A DNA stretch of 43,898 nt from JAVBNC01 sp031551765 (GTDB lineage: Bacteria > Desulfobacterota > Desulfovibrionia > Desulfovibrionales > Desulfovibrionaceae), in contig JAVBNC010000016.1 of the NCBI GenBank assembly GCA_031551765.1, forward strand, positions 1-43,898, given 5' to 3'. The notes under the pieces are model-generated. The model did no database searches and was not told where the DNA came from. It saw nothing but the letters and a program-made list of their open reading frames with translations. The translations under genes and the position numbers were made by a program. Of this stretch, positions 15,624 through 24,370 are shown one piece after another. The stretch's first letter is position 1. Each line of letters opens with the position of its first letter.

Positions 15624-16928
15624 TCAGACGCGTTCCAGGCAGTCCGGCCGGAGGGCGTAAAAATCGCCCAGGAGATAGAGCGAGCCGCAGATCAGCACCG
15701 GGTGCCGCTCGGGGTGGGCGGCCGCTTCCAGGGGCATGCGCTCCGCAACAAAGGCGGAGGCCAGCTCCAGAGCCTGGACCATGCAGTGCACGGGCCTGGC
15801 GTTCAGGCCGATGATGGCGGCCAGCTCTTCCGGGGGCAGGGCGCGGGGGTTGCCGGGAATAGGCGGCACAAAAATGGGACCGGTGGACAGCACGCGCAGG
15901 TGCGCGGCCACTTCTTCCGGCCCTTTGTCCTTCAGGCAGGAGAAAATGACGGCCGCCGGGGCGATGTTCCGTTCCGCCAGCGCGGCGCCCAGGGCGGCCA
16001 GGCCGTGGATGTTGTGCGCGCCGTCCAGCAGCAATGCCGGGTGGCCGTGTTCTTTTGAAGGGGGCGCGAACTGCAGGCGGCCGGGAATAAAGGCCTGGGT
16101 CAGCCCGGCCAACTCCGTGGCCGCCGTGCTGTTCCAGCCGTGGCGCTGCGCCAGCAGGTGCCAGGCGTCCAGGGCCAGGGCCGCGTTGACAAACTGGTGC
16201 TTGCCGCCCAGGCGCATGGGAGTGCTGCCGTCCAGAATGGATTCGGGCAAGCCGTGTTCCGGAGCGGAACGGCGTAGCGGGGCGTTCATGCGGGCGGCGC
16301 GGGCCGCCAGCACGCGGTGGGCCGCCTCCTCTTGCGGGGCGCTGACTACGGGTTTGCCGAAACGTATGGCTCCGGCTTTGTCCGTGGCAATGGCGGCGAT
16401 GGTGTCGCCCAGAATGTGGCAGTGGTCATAGCTGATGGGTGCGAACAGCACTATATCCGCTTCCAAGGCTGAAACCGCGTCCCAGGAGCCGCCCAGGCCC
16501 GTTTCCATGCACGCCAGGTCCACGCGGCCCTCGGCAAAGGCCAGGGCCCCGGCGGCGGTGATGAATTCGAAATAGGTCAGGGCCCGGCCGCCCGCGGCCA
16601 TGACGCTGTTGGCCAGGGGCACCCAGTCTTCTTCCGGCAGCATGGCGCCGTTGATGCGCACGCGCTCCCGGAAGGAAACAAAGTGGGGGGAAAGGAAGAG
16701 CCCGGTTTTCAGACTGGCCGCCCGGCCCAGGGAAGCCAGAAACGTAGTGGTGGAACCCTTGCCGTTGGTGCCCACGATCTGGGCGGTCGCGCCGGGCAGG
16801 CGTTGCGCGTTCAAGTTGCGCAGCACCCCGCGCACGCGTTCCATCTCCGGCTTGACGCGGAAATGGCCGAGCTGGTGGAGGTATTCCGCCACCTGGGCAA
16901 AGGAAGTGAAAGGGCTGCTGTCTGTCAT
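15624..16928 (-). CDS. folC: Folylpolyglutamate synthase / dihydrofolate synthase
   Basis: 434 residues, the usual FolC length. The Mur-ligase ATP loop GTNGKGST is at 53-60. LSPHFVSFRERVRING, ETGLGGSWD and SYDHCHILGDTIAAIATDKAGAI follow, then the C-terminal domain with PGRLQ and LLDGAHNIHGL. It adds L-glutamate to dihydropteroate and folates in the cytoplasm. ETGLGGSWDAV replaces the common ETGLGGRLDAT, an unusual pair of residues in an otherwise well-conserved segment. It heads a small minus-strand unit with the vanX-like gene. The 219 bases upstream hold no gene I can support. Confidence 0.92.
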   Translation of the reverse strand: MTDSSPFTSFAQVAEYLHQLGHFRVKPEMERVRGVLRNLNAQRLPGATAQIVGTNGKGSTTTFLASLGRAASLKTGLFLSPHFVSFRERVRINGAMLPEEDWVPLANSVMAAGGRALTYFEFITAAGALAFAEGRVDLACMETGLGGSWDAVSALEADIVLFAPISYDHCHILGDTIAAIATDKAGAIRFGKPVVSAPQEEAAHRVLAARAARMNAPLRRSAPEHGLPESILDGSTPMRLGGKHQFVNAALALDAWHLLAQRHGWNSTAATELAGLTQAFIPGRLQFAPPSKEHGHPALLLDGAHNIHGLAALGAALAERNIAPAAVIFSCLKDKGPEEVAAHLRVLSTGPIFVPPIPGNPRALPPEELAAIIGLNARPVHCMVQALELASAFVAERMPLEAAAHPERHPVLICGSLYLLGDFYALRPDCLERV

Positions 16929-17147
16929 GGCGGTTTTGTACCGCTATGCCGGATAGGAAGCAAGAGACCCTGTCTCGCGGAAACGGCACGGCGGCCGTCC
17001 CATGGCGGACAGGGTCTACTGGGCATGCTGTCTTGGGCGTTTAACCACCCGGCACACCAAGTTTAGAGCATGTTACCATGAAAACATCTATTCAGAAAAA
17101 ATACTTTGGCGTTGCGAAACGCAGTGCGGCAACACCATGAGATTACT

Positions 17148-17561
17148 CTAAAAAGGCATCTGGGTATACGTGAAGTTCGCCACCTTGCGGCCGGCATCCA
17201 GCACGATGATCAAAGTGAGCGGGCCCGTGCCCTGCGCGTCCGACATGTAGCCGCCTATGAACAGTTCCTGCCCTGTGGTGTACACAAATTCGGCGCGTTT
17301 GCGCTCGTAGGTCCACACCTCTTTGCCGGAAGTGTCGGTGCCGACGGAATCCGGCTGCCCGAGCGCCTGGCTGACCTGGGCCGTGGTCATGCCGATGCGG
17401 ATGGTTTTTTCCCCGGCCGGCACGGCTGAGCTTTGCGGGGACGAAGAGGAAGCGGGGGAAGGGGAGGCGAAAGGATCCAGCGCGTCGGACTTGTCGGCCC
17501 CGCCGCAGCCGGAAAGCAGCAGCAGCGCGCAGGAAAGGATAAGCAGTTTTGTGGTACGCAT
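17148..17561 (-). CDS. BamE/SmpA-like outer-membrane lipoprotein
   Basis: 137 residues. The N-terminus is a lipoprotein signal peptide (LLILSCALLLLSGC, lipobox LSGC), followed by a Ser/Pro-rich linker and a small BamE/OmlA-type domain (IRIGMTTAQVSQALGQPDSV, then VWTYERKRAEFVYTTG). Proteins of this kind support beta-barrel assembly or envelope integrity, but this one has no bam neighbour. The open frame runs further upstream, but the ATG at 17561 is preceded by GAGGAG and starts the signal peptide directly. A minus-strand promoter is visible about 110 bases upstream. Confidence 0.8.
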   Translation of the reverse strand: MRTTKLLILSCALLLLSGCGGADKSDALDPFASPSPASSSSPQSSAVPAGEKTIRIGMTTAQVSQALGQPDSVGTDTSGKEVWTYERKRAEFVYTTGQELFIGGYMSDAQGTGPLTLIIVLDAGRKVANFTYTQMPF

Positions 17562-17669
17562 AATACTCCTCGAATTCGGTATGGCGGGCCGCGATGGTGG
17601 GCCGCCGCCCGCGCGGCGGCGTTGCGGGGGGAACAGACATGGAGGCCGTCCCTCCGCTTGTTGCAACGT

Positions 17670-17697
17670 ACTATACTGTACCCATGCCTAAGGGCAA
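17670..17697 (-). promoter_or_regulatory. Promoter of the BamE-like lipoprotein gene
   Basis: On the minus strand TTGCCC (17697-17692), a 16-base spacer and TATAGT (17675-17670) resemble a housekeeping sigma promoter. The leader contains a GC-rich hairpin near 17603-17622. Confidence 0.5.
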
Positions 17698-17776
17698 GCC
17701 CCCCTGGTCTTGAGTAATTTCCGTGTCTTTGGCGGTCACCGCGTTGTTTTTTCGGCAACGACGCGTTCTTCCCGCG

Positions 17777-17805
17777 TTGACAGGCCTGTTTTTTTCTCCT
17801 ATTTT
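17777..17805 (+). promoter_or_regulatory. Promoter of tRNA-Arg
   Basis: TTGACA at 17777-17782, a 17-base spacer and TATTTT at 17800-17805, located 54 bases before the tRNA. This fits a strong housekeeping promoter for a stable RNA. Confidence 0.65.
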
Positions 17806-17859
17806 CCGACCCTCTGTTTGGGCGTTCAGCCCAAAAGCGAGGACACCGGAACCGCTCAC

Positions 17860-17936
17860 GCGCCAGTAGCTCAGTCGGATAGAGCAACTGCCTTCTAAGC
17901 AGTCGGTCGGGGGTTCGATTCCTCCCTGGCGCGCCA
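17860..17936 (+). tRNA. tRNA-Arg (anticodon TCT)
   Basis: 77 bases with encoded CCA. The acceptor stem GCGCCAG pairs with CTGGCGC. The D arm contains AGCTCAGTCGGATAGAGC, the anticodon stem ACTGC/GCAGT encloses the loop CTTCTAA with anticodon TCT, and the T arm is GGGGGTTCGATTCCTCC. It reads AGA (and AGG by wobble), rare codons in a GC-rich genome. tRNA genes are common integration sites, but I see no integrase or repeated 3' end nearby. Confidence 0.97.
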
Positions 17937-17944
17937 GAAAAATC

Positions 17945-17977
17945 AAGAGGTTACGCGTTGTCCGCGTGGCCTCTTTT
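17945..17977 (+). terminator. Terminator after tRNA-Arg
   Basis: AAGAGGTTACGCG pairs with CGCGTGGCCTCTT (two G-T pairs) and is followed by a T tract, nine bases past the tRNA. Confidence 0.75.
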
Positions 17978-18021
17978 ATGTTTACGCGGATTTTTTCTTT
18001 GCCCGCGCCGCAGGTACCGTC

Positions 18022-19014
18022 ATGATGTTCTATCTTGAAAGCTCCTCCACTGACCCGCATTTCAACCTGGCTTTGGAGCAGTTCGTGTTCGACCGGCTGG
18101 ACCGGGAGCACGACTACTTCATGCTCTGGCGCAACGACAACGCGGTGATTGTGGGCAAGCACCAGAACACGGTGGCGGAAATTAACGCGGCCTATGTGCG
18201 GGAGCGCGGCATCCGCGTGGTGCGGCGGCTGTCCGGCGGCGGGGCCGTGTACCACGACCTGGGGAACGTGAACTTTACCTTCATCACCTCGGCAGAAGGC
18301 AGACGGGCTTTTGATTTCGCCTCGTTCTGCCGTCCGGTGGTCCGGGCGCTGGCCTCGCTGGGCGTCGAAGCGGCCATCAACGGCCGCAACGACATGACCA
18401 TTGACGGCAAGAAGTTTTCCGGCAACGCGCAATATTGCAAGCGCGGCCGGGTCATGCACCACGGGACCATTTTGTACGACTCGGACCTTTCCGTGGTGGG
18501 CAAGGCCCTGGCCGTTTCCGGGGACAAAATCGAGTCCAAGGGCCTTAAATCCGTGCGCAGCCGGGTGACCAACGTGAAACCCCTCATGCCGGAAGACATC
18601 CCTGTGGAGCGCTTCATGGCCGTGCTGCGCGAGGCCATGTTTCGAGAATACGATCTTACGCCGTACACGCTCAATGAGCGGGATTTCGACGAAGTCCGCG
18701 CCCTTCAACGCGAGGTCTACGATTCCTGGGACTGGAATTACGGGGAGTCACCGGCGTACAGCATCCGCAAAGAGCGCCGCGTGGAAGGCTGCGGCAAGCT
18801 GGAAGTGCACATGGACGTGGCCGGGGGCGCCATAAGCCGCATCGCCTTTTTCGGGGACTATTTCGGCGACGGCGACGCCTCTCAGCTTGCGGCGCTGCTC
18901 ACGGGCCAGAAGCTGAAGCGCGGGAACCTGCGGGAACAGCTTGCCTCTGTTTCCATTGAGGAGTATTTCCATCATCTTGATTTGGAGACGTTTCTCAATA
19001 TCCTCACGCAGTGA
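18022..19014 (+). CDS. lplA: Lipoate-protein ligase A
   Basis: 330 residues covering the catalytic LplA/BPL domain and a C-terminal accessory domain. Diagnostic motifs are RRLSGGGAVYHDLGN (69-82) and DGKKFSGNAQ with the catalytic Lys near 131. It activates lipoate with ATP and attaches it to E2 or GcvH proteins in the cytoplasm. No lipoylated target protein is encoded in the window. The Kor complex used here does not need lipoate, so the ligase must serve other enzymes such as glycine cleavage. It lies alone between the tRNA terminator and its own hairpin. Confidence 0.93.
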   Translation: MMFYLESSSTDPHFNLALEQFVFDRLDREHDYFMLWRNDNAVIVGKHQNTVAEINAAYVRERGIRVVRRLSGGGAVYHDLGNVNFTFITSAEGRRAFDFASFCRPVVRALASLGVEAAINGRNDMTIDGKKFSGNAQYCKRGRVMHHGTILYDSDLSVVGKALAVSGDKIESKGLKSVRSRVTNVKPLMPEDIPVERFMAVLREAMFREYDLTPYTLNERDFDEVRALQREVYDSWDWNYGESPAYSIRKERRVEGCGKLEVHMDVAGGAISRIAFFGDYFGDGDASQLAALLTGQKLKRGNLREQLASVSIEEYFHHLDLETFLNILTQ

Positions 19015-19057
19015 CGCGAGCCGGCGTCCCCTGCGGCGCGAGACAGCGTTGTTTTGT

Positions 19058-19080
19058 AAGAACGCCTTCCGGCGTTCTTT
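19058..19080 (+). terminator. Hairpin after lplA
   Basis: AAGAACGCC-TTCC-GGCGTTCTT forms a perfect nine-base stem followed by a T-rich stretch. It sits between lplA and the MFS gene and overlaps the latter's leader. Confidence 0.65.
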
Positions 19081-19102
19081 GCCTTTTCTGGAGCGAAAAG
19101 CT

Positions 19103-20275
19103 GTGTTGTTCACAAGAAATTTTGTCGCGGTATCGTTGATCAACCTGTTCGTGATGACGGCCTATTATTTGCTGTTCGTCATCAGCAGCCCCTATGCGCT
19201 GGAGCGTTTCAACGCTGCGCCGAGCACGGCGGGGCTGGTGGCCGGGCTGATGCTTATCGGCTGCCTGGGCGGGCGTTTTCTCACGGGCCGCATCATCGGG
19301 ACCATGGGTTTCGCGCGTGTGCTGTTCACCGGGCTGGTCCTGTATATCGGCAGTATGGGGCTGTATCTGGTGGCGCACAACCTGCCCTTTCTCATGGGCG
19401 TGCGGTTTTTGAGCGGCGTGGGCATAGGCTGCATAGGCACGGCCACGGGCACGCTGATCGCGCACATCGTGCCCCAGCACCAGCACGGCGCGGGCATCAA
19501 CTACTTCAGCATGAGCACCATTCTGGCTCTGGCTTTCGGGCCTTTTTTCGGCATTCTTATGATGCGGCACGTCAGCTACGCCCATATTTTCATGATCTGT
19601 ATCGTCCTGGGCATTGTCAGTTTCCTGCTTGCGCTCATCGTGGACTACCCCGCTTTGGAGGCCTGCCCGGAAAGTCACGGGAATTGCTCCCGCTTCAACT
19701 GGCACGAATATGTCGCGGTTGAAGCCCTCGCCCTGGCCATGGTCGTGCTGCTGGCCGCCGTGGGCTACGGGGTGGCGCAGGCCTTTCTTTCCTTTTACGC
19801 CGGCGAATTGAACCTGATGGGGGTGGCCAGCCTGTTTTTTCTGGTTTACGCCGCCACCGCCTTCTGCCTGCGGCCTGTTGCCGGAAAACTGTTTGACAGC
19901 CGGGGCGCCAACATCGTCATTTATCCTTCCTTGGCTGCCGCCGCCTGTGGCCTGCTGCTGCTGAGCCGCGTGGATTCCGCAACGGGCCTGATGCTGAGCG
20001 CCGTTCTGCTGGGCGCGGGAATGGGGACGTTCCAGACCACGACCCAGGCTTCCTGCATCAAGCTGGTGCCCCGGCACCGTTTTGCCCAGGCCACGTCCAC
20101 CTATTTCATTTTCTTTGACCTGGGCATAGGCCTGGGACCGTACCTGATGGGCTTCATTGTGCCCCTGGCCGGGTATCGCGGCTTGTATCTTGCCGCCACC
20201 GTGCTTGTTGTGCTGTGTGTCCCTTTGTACCATTGGATGCACGGCAGAAAAAACATCGGGCCGCATTCCCCATAA
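19103..20275 (+). CDS. MFS transporter
   Basis: About 390 residues with 12 predicted membrane helices in two halves and an MFS loop 2-3 signature (GGRFLTGRIIGTMGFARVL). A similar pattern recurs in the second half (FCLRPVAGKLFDSRGANIVI). This matches drug/metabolite exporters of the Bcr/YfcJ-like group, but no substrate can be inferred. The open frame begins much earlier inside lplA. The GTG at 19103 has CTGGAG nine bases upstream and precedes the first helix directly, so I use it; a TTG one codon later is the alternative. It ends at a strong terminator. Confidence 0.85.
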   Translation: MLFTRNFVAVSLINLFVMTAYYLLFVISSPYALERFNAAPSTAGLVAGLMLIGCLGGRFLTGRIIGTMGFARVLFTGLVLYIGSMGLYLVAHNLPFLMGVRFLSGVGIGCIGTATGTLIAHIVPQHQHGAGINYFSMSTILALAFGPFFGILMMRHVSYAHIFMICIVLGIVSFLLALIVDYPALEACPESHGNCSRFNWHEYVAVEALALAMVVLLAAVGYGVAQAFLSFYAGELNLMGVASLFFLVYAATAFCLRPVAGKLFDSRGANIVIYPSLAAAACGLLLLSRVDSATGLMLSAVLLGAGMGTFQTTTQASCIKLVPRHRFAQATSTYFIFFDLGIGLGPYLMGFIVPLAGYRGLYLAATVLVVLCVPLYHWMHGRKNIGPHSP

Positions 20276-20300
20276 GCCTTTTCAGCCGTACTTGATGATG

Positions 20301-20338
20301 AAAAGCCGCCCCTTGCCGTAAGGCAAGAGGCGGCTTTT
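20301..20338. terminator. Terminator between MFS and M20 peptidase genes
   Basis: AAAAGCCGCC pairs with GGCGGCTTTT, with an inner CTTGCC/GGCAAG stem. Both strands carry an A/T flank, so it can stop both convergent genes. Confidence 0.85.
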
Positions 20339-20384
20339 CAGTATGCGCTTCCCGGTTAAGGGCGCAGCCGTTTGCGTCTATTCG

Positions 20385-21527
20385 TTACTTCGCTCCCAGC
20401 TCCATGACCATGCGCACCAGCAGGTAGATGCGCGGCACCACGGTGGGGATGTGGGCTTTTTCCTCGGGGCAGTGATTGGGGCCGCCCTTGGCCGGGCCCA
20501 TGCTGTCCAGGGCCTTGCCGCCCACGGCCACCACGGTGTTGGCATCTCCGGCGCCGCCCACTTCAATGCCGGGCAGATTGCGGCCTATTTCCTTATAGAT
20601 GCCCGCGGCAATGGCGGCCAGCTCGTCCGTGGCCGCGTTGCGCGGGAAGGGCAGGTGCGCCATGGTCAGTTCGGCCTCGGTGCGCGTGCCCTCGATAAAA
20701 GGCTGGGCGCAATAGGCGGCCAGGGCTTTTTGCAGGCGTTCGACTTCTTCCGACCGGGTGACGCGCACGTCCGCCCAGGCTTCGGCTTTGTCCGGGATCA
20801 CGTTGACCCGGTCGCCGCACAGGCACTTGGTAAAGTTGACCGAAGTTTTAAGAGCCGGGTTTTCCAGGGCCGCCATGCGCTCCACCTGGCGGAGCAGTTC
20901 CATAAAGGCGTTGCGGCCTTCTTCCGGCGCGGAACCGGCGTGGGAAGCCTTGCCGAAAGTACGCACGTGGATTTGGCCGCTGCCCTTGCGGGCTATGGTT
21001 ACCTTGTCGTTCAGCCCGCCCGGTTCGTAGGAAAGCACGTAGTCGTGGCTTTTGGCCAGTTTTTTGACCAGTTCCTTGGAAGAGGGGGAGCCGGTTTCCT
21101 CGTCGCAATTGAACAGCACGCTGATGCGGCCGAATTTGTCATAGTCCTTCAACAAATCCAGGCCGTGGATAATGGTGACCACCCCGGCCTTGCAGTCTGA
21201 AGCGCCGGGACCGTGCGCCCATTCCCCGTTAACGGTGAAGGGCCGCCGGGCCGCGGTGCCTTCTGGAAACACCGTATCCATGTGGGCCAGAAAGAGAATG
21301 GACTTGCCGCCCTTGCCCTGCCGCTCGCCCAAGATGGAATAATCTCCGGCCGGGGAGGGATGGCGGGTGACGGAAAAGCCGGAAGCCTTGAGCCTCTCTT
21401 CAAGAATCTCGGCCACCTTGATCAGGCCTGGCACGGTGCCGGTACCGCAGTCAATGTTGACGAGCTGTTCCCACAGCCTCATGAGGCCGGGGAGTTCCTT
21501 TTCGCAGCGGGAGTAAAGTTCATTCAT
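20385..21527 (-). CDS. M20 family metallopeptidase, carboxypeptidase G2-like
   Basis: 380 residues with the dizinc M20A pattern: AHMDTVFPEG (first His and Asp), GASDCKAG (bridging Asp), CDEETGS (catalytic and ligand Glu), SYEPGG and a C-terminal NHCPEEKAH with the last His. A dimerisation domain (SHAGSAPEEGRNA) sits in the middle. CPG2-type enzymes release a C-terminal glutamate from N-acyl or peptide conjugates; other members are aminoacylases or dipeptidases. No signal peptide is seen, so it is cytoplasmic. It lies 18 bases downstream of an IclR gene on the same strand, so the two form an operon. Confidence 0.88.
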   Translation of the reverse strand: MNELYSRCEKELPGLMRLWEQLVNIDCGTGTVPGLIKVAEILEERLKASGFSVTRHPSPAGDYSILGERQGKGGKSILFLAHMDTVFPEGTAARRPFTVNGEWAHGPGASDCKAGVVTIIHGLDLLKDYDKFGRISVLFNCDEETGSPSSKELVKKLAKSHDYVLSYEPGGLNDKVTIARKGSGQIHVRTFGKASHAGSAPEEGRNAFMELLRQVERMAALENPALKTSVNFTKCLCGDRVNVIPDKAEAWADVRVTRSEEVERLQKALAAYCAQPFIEGTRTEAELTMAHLPFPRNAATDELAAIAAGIYKEIGRNLPGIEVGGAGDANTVVAVGGKALDSMGPAKGGPNHCPEEKAHIPTVVPRIYLLVRMVMELGAK

Positions 21528-21545
21528 GGAAAATACCTCCGCAGG

Positions 21546-22307
21546 TTAATTTCTCTCTTCTTCGGGGGTCCAACCCAGAGTTCTGGATATCTGCATGGCT
21601 TTGGCCACGACGGCTTCGGCCATTTGCGGGAGTTTGTCGGGGAGAAAGCGCACCGTGGGGCCGGAAAGCGACAGCGCGGCGGCAATGGTGCCGTTCCAGG
21701 TGAAAATGGGCGCTGCCACCCCGTAAATGCCCTCGCCCCGCTCGTTAAAGCTGGTGGCGTAGCCGTTTTCCCGCACCTGGGCCAGCAGGGCGGGGGAAAG
21801 GGGCGGCATGAGCGCGCTGGCCTTGAAATTGGGCATGGTGCTCAGCCAGGCGGTCAGAACCTTGCCGCCCGCGCCGATGGTCAGGGGGAGAATATCCCCA
21901 ATGGAAATGACCTGCCGCAGCGGATGGCTGCTTTCCACTCTCTGGATGCACACCCGCTGCAGGCCGGAAGCGATATAGACGCTGATGCTCTCATCAAACA
22001 GGGCGTTAAGCTCCCGCATGGAGGGCAGGGCCAGGGAAGCCAGGCCGTTCACCTTCTGGGCGGCCGCTGTCAGGCGCAGAATGCCCGGTCCCAGGCTGTA
22101 GCGCTTGGAGGATTCATCCCGGATAATATAGCCCTTTTTTTCCAGCGTGGAGAGAATGCGCAGCGCGGTGCTGGGGGACAGTTCCACCGCTTCGGCAATG
22201 GCGGTAAGCGGTATGGGTTCGCAGGCGTCCCTAAAGCAATCCAGAATTTCAATTCCCCGCTCCAAAGCCCGAACAGAAGGCTGGGAAAGTGCGGTGCCGG
22301 TTTTCAT
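21546..22307 (-). CDS. IclR-family regulator (paralogue A)
   Basis: 253 residues: winged HTH (SQPSVRALERGIEILDCF through LSPSTALRILSTLEKKGY, about 8-65), then the effector domain with RVCIQRVESSHPLRQV, TIGAGGKVLTAWL and NGYATSFNERGEGIYGVAAPIF. Long stretches are nearly identical to the IclR protein at 31019 and to the decayed copy at 31907, so all three arose by duplication. The ATG at 22307 follows AGGAGA; the frame is open upstream but unlikely to be used. It is co-transcribed with the M20 peptidase and is a candidate to bind the TTTCA-N5-TGAAA sites. Confidence 0.92.
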   Translation of the reverse strand: MKTGTALSQPSVRALERGIEILDCFRDACEPIPLTAIAEAVELSPSTALRILSTLEKKGYIIRDESSKRYSLGPGILRLTAAAQKVNGLASLALPSMRELNALFDESISVYIASGLQRVCIQRVESSHPLRQVISIGDILPLTIGAGGKVLTAWLSTMPNFKASALMPPLSPALLAQVRENGYATSFNERGEGIYGVAAPIFTWNGTIAAALSLSGPTVRFLPDKLPQMAEAVVAKAMQISRTLGWTPEEERN

Positions 22308-22592
22308 AAATTGAATCTCCTGAAAAAATGGGCGTACTACGCTGCACGCACCTATCCTACAACCCGGCATCTGTCTACAGGCACGGGCTGCTGCATTTTT
22401 ACCACCAACAAAATCAACGCAAATATTTTTTTAGATAATGAAGAGGGTATAGAAAAAGAATAAGCATGTAAAGTCCATTCTTTTCACACATTTTTTTCTA
22501 AGCTCGGCATTGGCAGTTGCCGGCCGGTAGACTTGGACGGGTTGCAAAAAAATCAACTTGCGTTATGATGAAAGCTTTGTTATTCCGTTTTG

Positions 22593-22617
22593 GAAATTTA
22601 AATTTCACCATATGGAA
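22593..22617. promoter_or_regulatory. Palindrome plus degenerate TTTCA-N5-TGGAA operator
   Basis: GAAATTTAAATTTC is a perfect 14-base palindrome (22593-22606) and overlaps TTTCA-CCATA-TGGAA (22603-22617). The latter matches, with one mismatch, the motif found before the intact CaiB gene, the LeuC-like gene and korA. It precedes the CaiB remnant, so operator and gene start were probably duplicated together. Confidence 0.5.
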
Positions 22618-22820
22618 GAAGGGGCTGCGGCTTTCTTCAAAAATCTTCGGCTCCCGTCCGCGGCGAGCGATATGGCTGCGCCGTTTGCGGCGGTGCTGAT
22701 GGCGGACTTTGGGGCAGGCGTGCGCAAAGTTGAGTGTCGGGCAAGGGCGCTTCCTTCCTGGCGCCGGGGTTCTATCACGGCAAGGGGATCTGCGCTGGCC
22801 CCGGGAAGGGGGAATGTAAG
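22612..22820 (+). pseudogene. Remnant of a CaiB/BaiF CoA-transferase N-terminus
   Basis: A frame here encodes APFAAVLMADFGA followed by VRKVE. The first 13 residues are identical to residues 18-30 of the intact CoA-transferase at 33226. Past this point the DNA still aligns after removing one base (GA-GTG for GAAGTG, then CGGGCAAGGGCG in both). Weaker similarity continues to about 22820 (GFYHGKG for GPYCGKE). The rest of the gene is absent. It is a truncated, frameshifted copy that brought its operator region along and now lies in the leader of the DcuC-type gene. Confidence 0.75.
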
Positions 22821-22930
22821 GTTTTTTTCGCGGCTTCTCCAGCCCTTCCCGGAAACAACCCAATGCCAGAGGAAGGCGCGTTTAACGCGGTCACTTGGTT
22901 GCATAAAATTTAAAAAAAAGGAAGGTTTTC

Positions 22931-24328
22931 GTGGGTATAGCTCCTATTTTTGCCGTTTTAGCCACCATAGTGGCTGGCTGGGGCGTCATCAAGCGTTACA
23001 AGACGCACATGGTGTTGGTGTTTGCCGGCTTGGCCATGATCACCGCTGCCATCCTCTGCGGGGAAACGAATGTTCTCCGCGCGCTGTCGGGCAAGACGCC
23101 GGCATCTACGGGTAATGTGTGGTTCGACGTGGTGGATCTGCTCCGCCGCATCAGTATGAATCAGTGCAGCGGCATAGGCCTTACTATTATGGCCGCCGGC
23201 GGCTTCTCCGCTTATATGGGCGCCATTGGCGCTTCAGACTCTTTGGTGCGCCTGTGTCTTATCCCGCTGCGCGGCATCAAGCGCCCCTATGTTACTCTGC
23301 CTCTGGCCTACTGGCTGGGGGCACTGTGCTATCTGGTCATTCCCAGCGCGGGCGGTCTTTCCATGCTGCTGTTGGTGGCCGTGTTCCCCGTGTTGATCGG
23401 TATCGGCATTACCCGGCCCGCGGCGGCGGCCGTGATAGCCACCTGCAGCGCCCTTTCCATGGGACCGGCTTCCGGGGTTTCCATCCTGGCGGCTCAGACC
23501 GCCGGCATGGACCCGGCGGTATTCATGGTGAAGTGCCAGATCCCCGTGGCCATTCCCGCGCTTATTCTTCTCCCGCTGTTACACGTCATCATGCAGCCGT
23601 ACTTTGACCGCAAGGGCGGCGAAGTACAGGAAGCCATTCAGGATGTGGAAGGCTCCATCAAGGAAGCTCCCCTGTGGTATGCCCTGTTTCCGGTGCTGCC
23701 CATCATCCTGCTCGTCGTCTTCAGCCCGTTGGTGTATACCAAGATGAGACTGAACACCATCGCGGCCCTGTACCTGGTCTGGCTCGTGGTGATGCTCATT
23801 GAGATAATCCGCCATAAAGGCGATCTCAAAAAGTCCTTTAACGACGGCTTTACCTTCTTCCAGGGCATGGGCAAAATGTTCGTCACCATCGTGGCTCTGA
23901 TTATAGCGGCGGAAATGTTCGCCGCTGGCCTGAAGATCAGCGGCCTTATCGACCTGATGCTTTCCGGCGCCAATGCCGGCGGTTTCGGCATTAAGTCCAT
24001 GACCGCGGTGCTTTGCGGGATTAACGGCATGGTTGCCTTCCTTACCGGCAGCAACGTGGGCTCGTTTTCCGCCTTTGTCAGCTTGTCCACCTCCTTGGCC
24101 CCGGCCTTGGGCGGCACGATTGAGCAAATGGTCACTCCCATGAACTACGTCGGCTCTCTTATGCGCAGCATGTCCCCGGTGGCGGGCGTCATGATCATCT
24201 GCGCCGGCGCGGGCGGGATCAGTACCTTTGCCCTCGCGCGGCGGACCTGCGTTCCGGTGCTGGTGTCCATCCTCGCCACGGTGATCATCAGTTTCGTCTT
24301 TTTTGAAGGCGGCATGTACGTGAGGTAG
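22931..24328 (+). CDS. DcuC-family C4-dicarboxylate transporter
   Basis: 465 residues with about 12 membrane spans and the layout of the DcuC family, anaerobic carriers that exchange or efflux C4-dicarboxylates such as succinate and fumarate. Conserved-looking blocks are IPSAGGLSMLLL, CSALSMGPASGVS and FLTGSNVGSFSAFVS. The start is GTG with AGGAAGG just upstream. In an island that can end in succinate, succinate efflux or exchange with an incoming acid is plausible but inferred. It has its own strong terminator. The 600 bases upstream contain the CaiB remnant and an operator-like site. Confidence 0.85.
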   Translation: MGIAPIFAVLATIVAGWGVIKRYKTHMVLVFAGLAMITAAILCGETNVLRALSGKTPASTGNVWFDVVDLLRRISMNQCSGIGLTIMAAGGFSAYMGAIGASDSLVRLCLIPLRGIKRPYVTLPLAYWLGALCYLVIPSAGGLSMLLLVAVFPVLIGIGITRPAAAAVIATCSALSMGPASGVSILAAQTAGMDPAVFMVKCQIPVAIPALILLPLLHVIMQPYFDRKGGEVQEAIQDVEGSIKEAPLWYALFPVLPIILLVVFSPLVYTKMRLNTIAALYLVWLVVMLIEIIRHKGDLKKSFNDGFTFFQGMGKMFVTIVALIIAAEMFAAGLKISGLIDLMLSGANAGGFGIKSMTAVLCGINGMVAFLTGSNVGSFSAFVSLSTSLAPALGGTIEQMVTPMNYVGSLMRSMSPVAGVMIICAGAGGISTFALARRTCVPVLVSILATVIISFVFFEGGMYVR

Positions 24329-24370
24329 CAAAGCGGTCCGCGCCCGGCGCGGCCGTATAGCTTCTGGTTC

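Noticed and set aside
17860..17936. tRNA-Arg as attachment site of an integrated element
   Set aside because: No integrase, no repeat of the tRNA 3' end and ordinary housekeeping genes on both sides.
22558..23115. 185-codon plus-strand frame as a new gene
   Set aside because: Only its first third resembles a protein (the CaiB remnant). It then runs out of phase into the DcuC-type gene.
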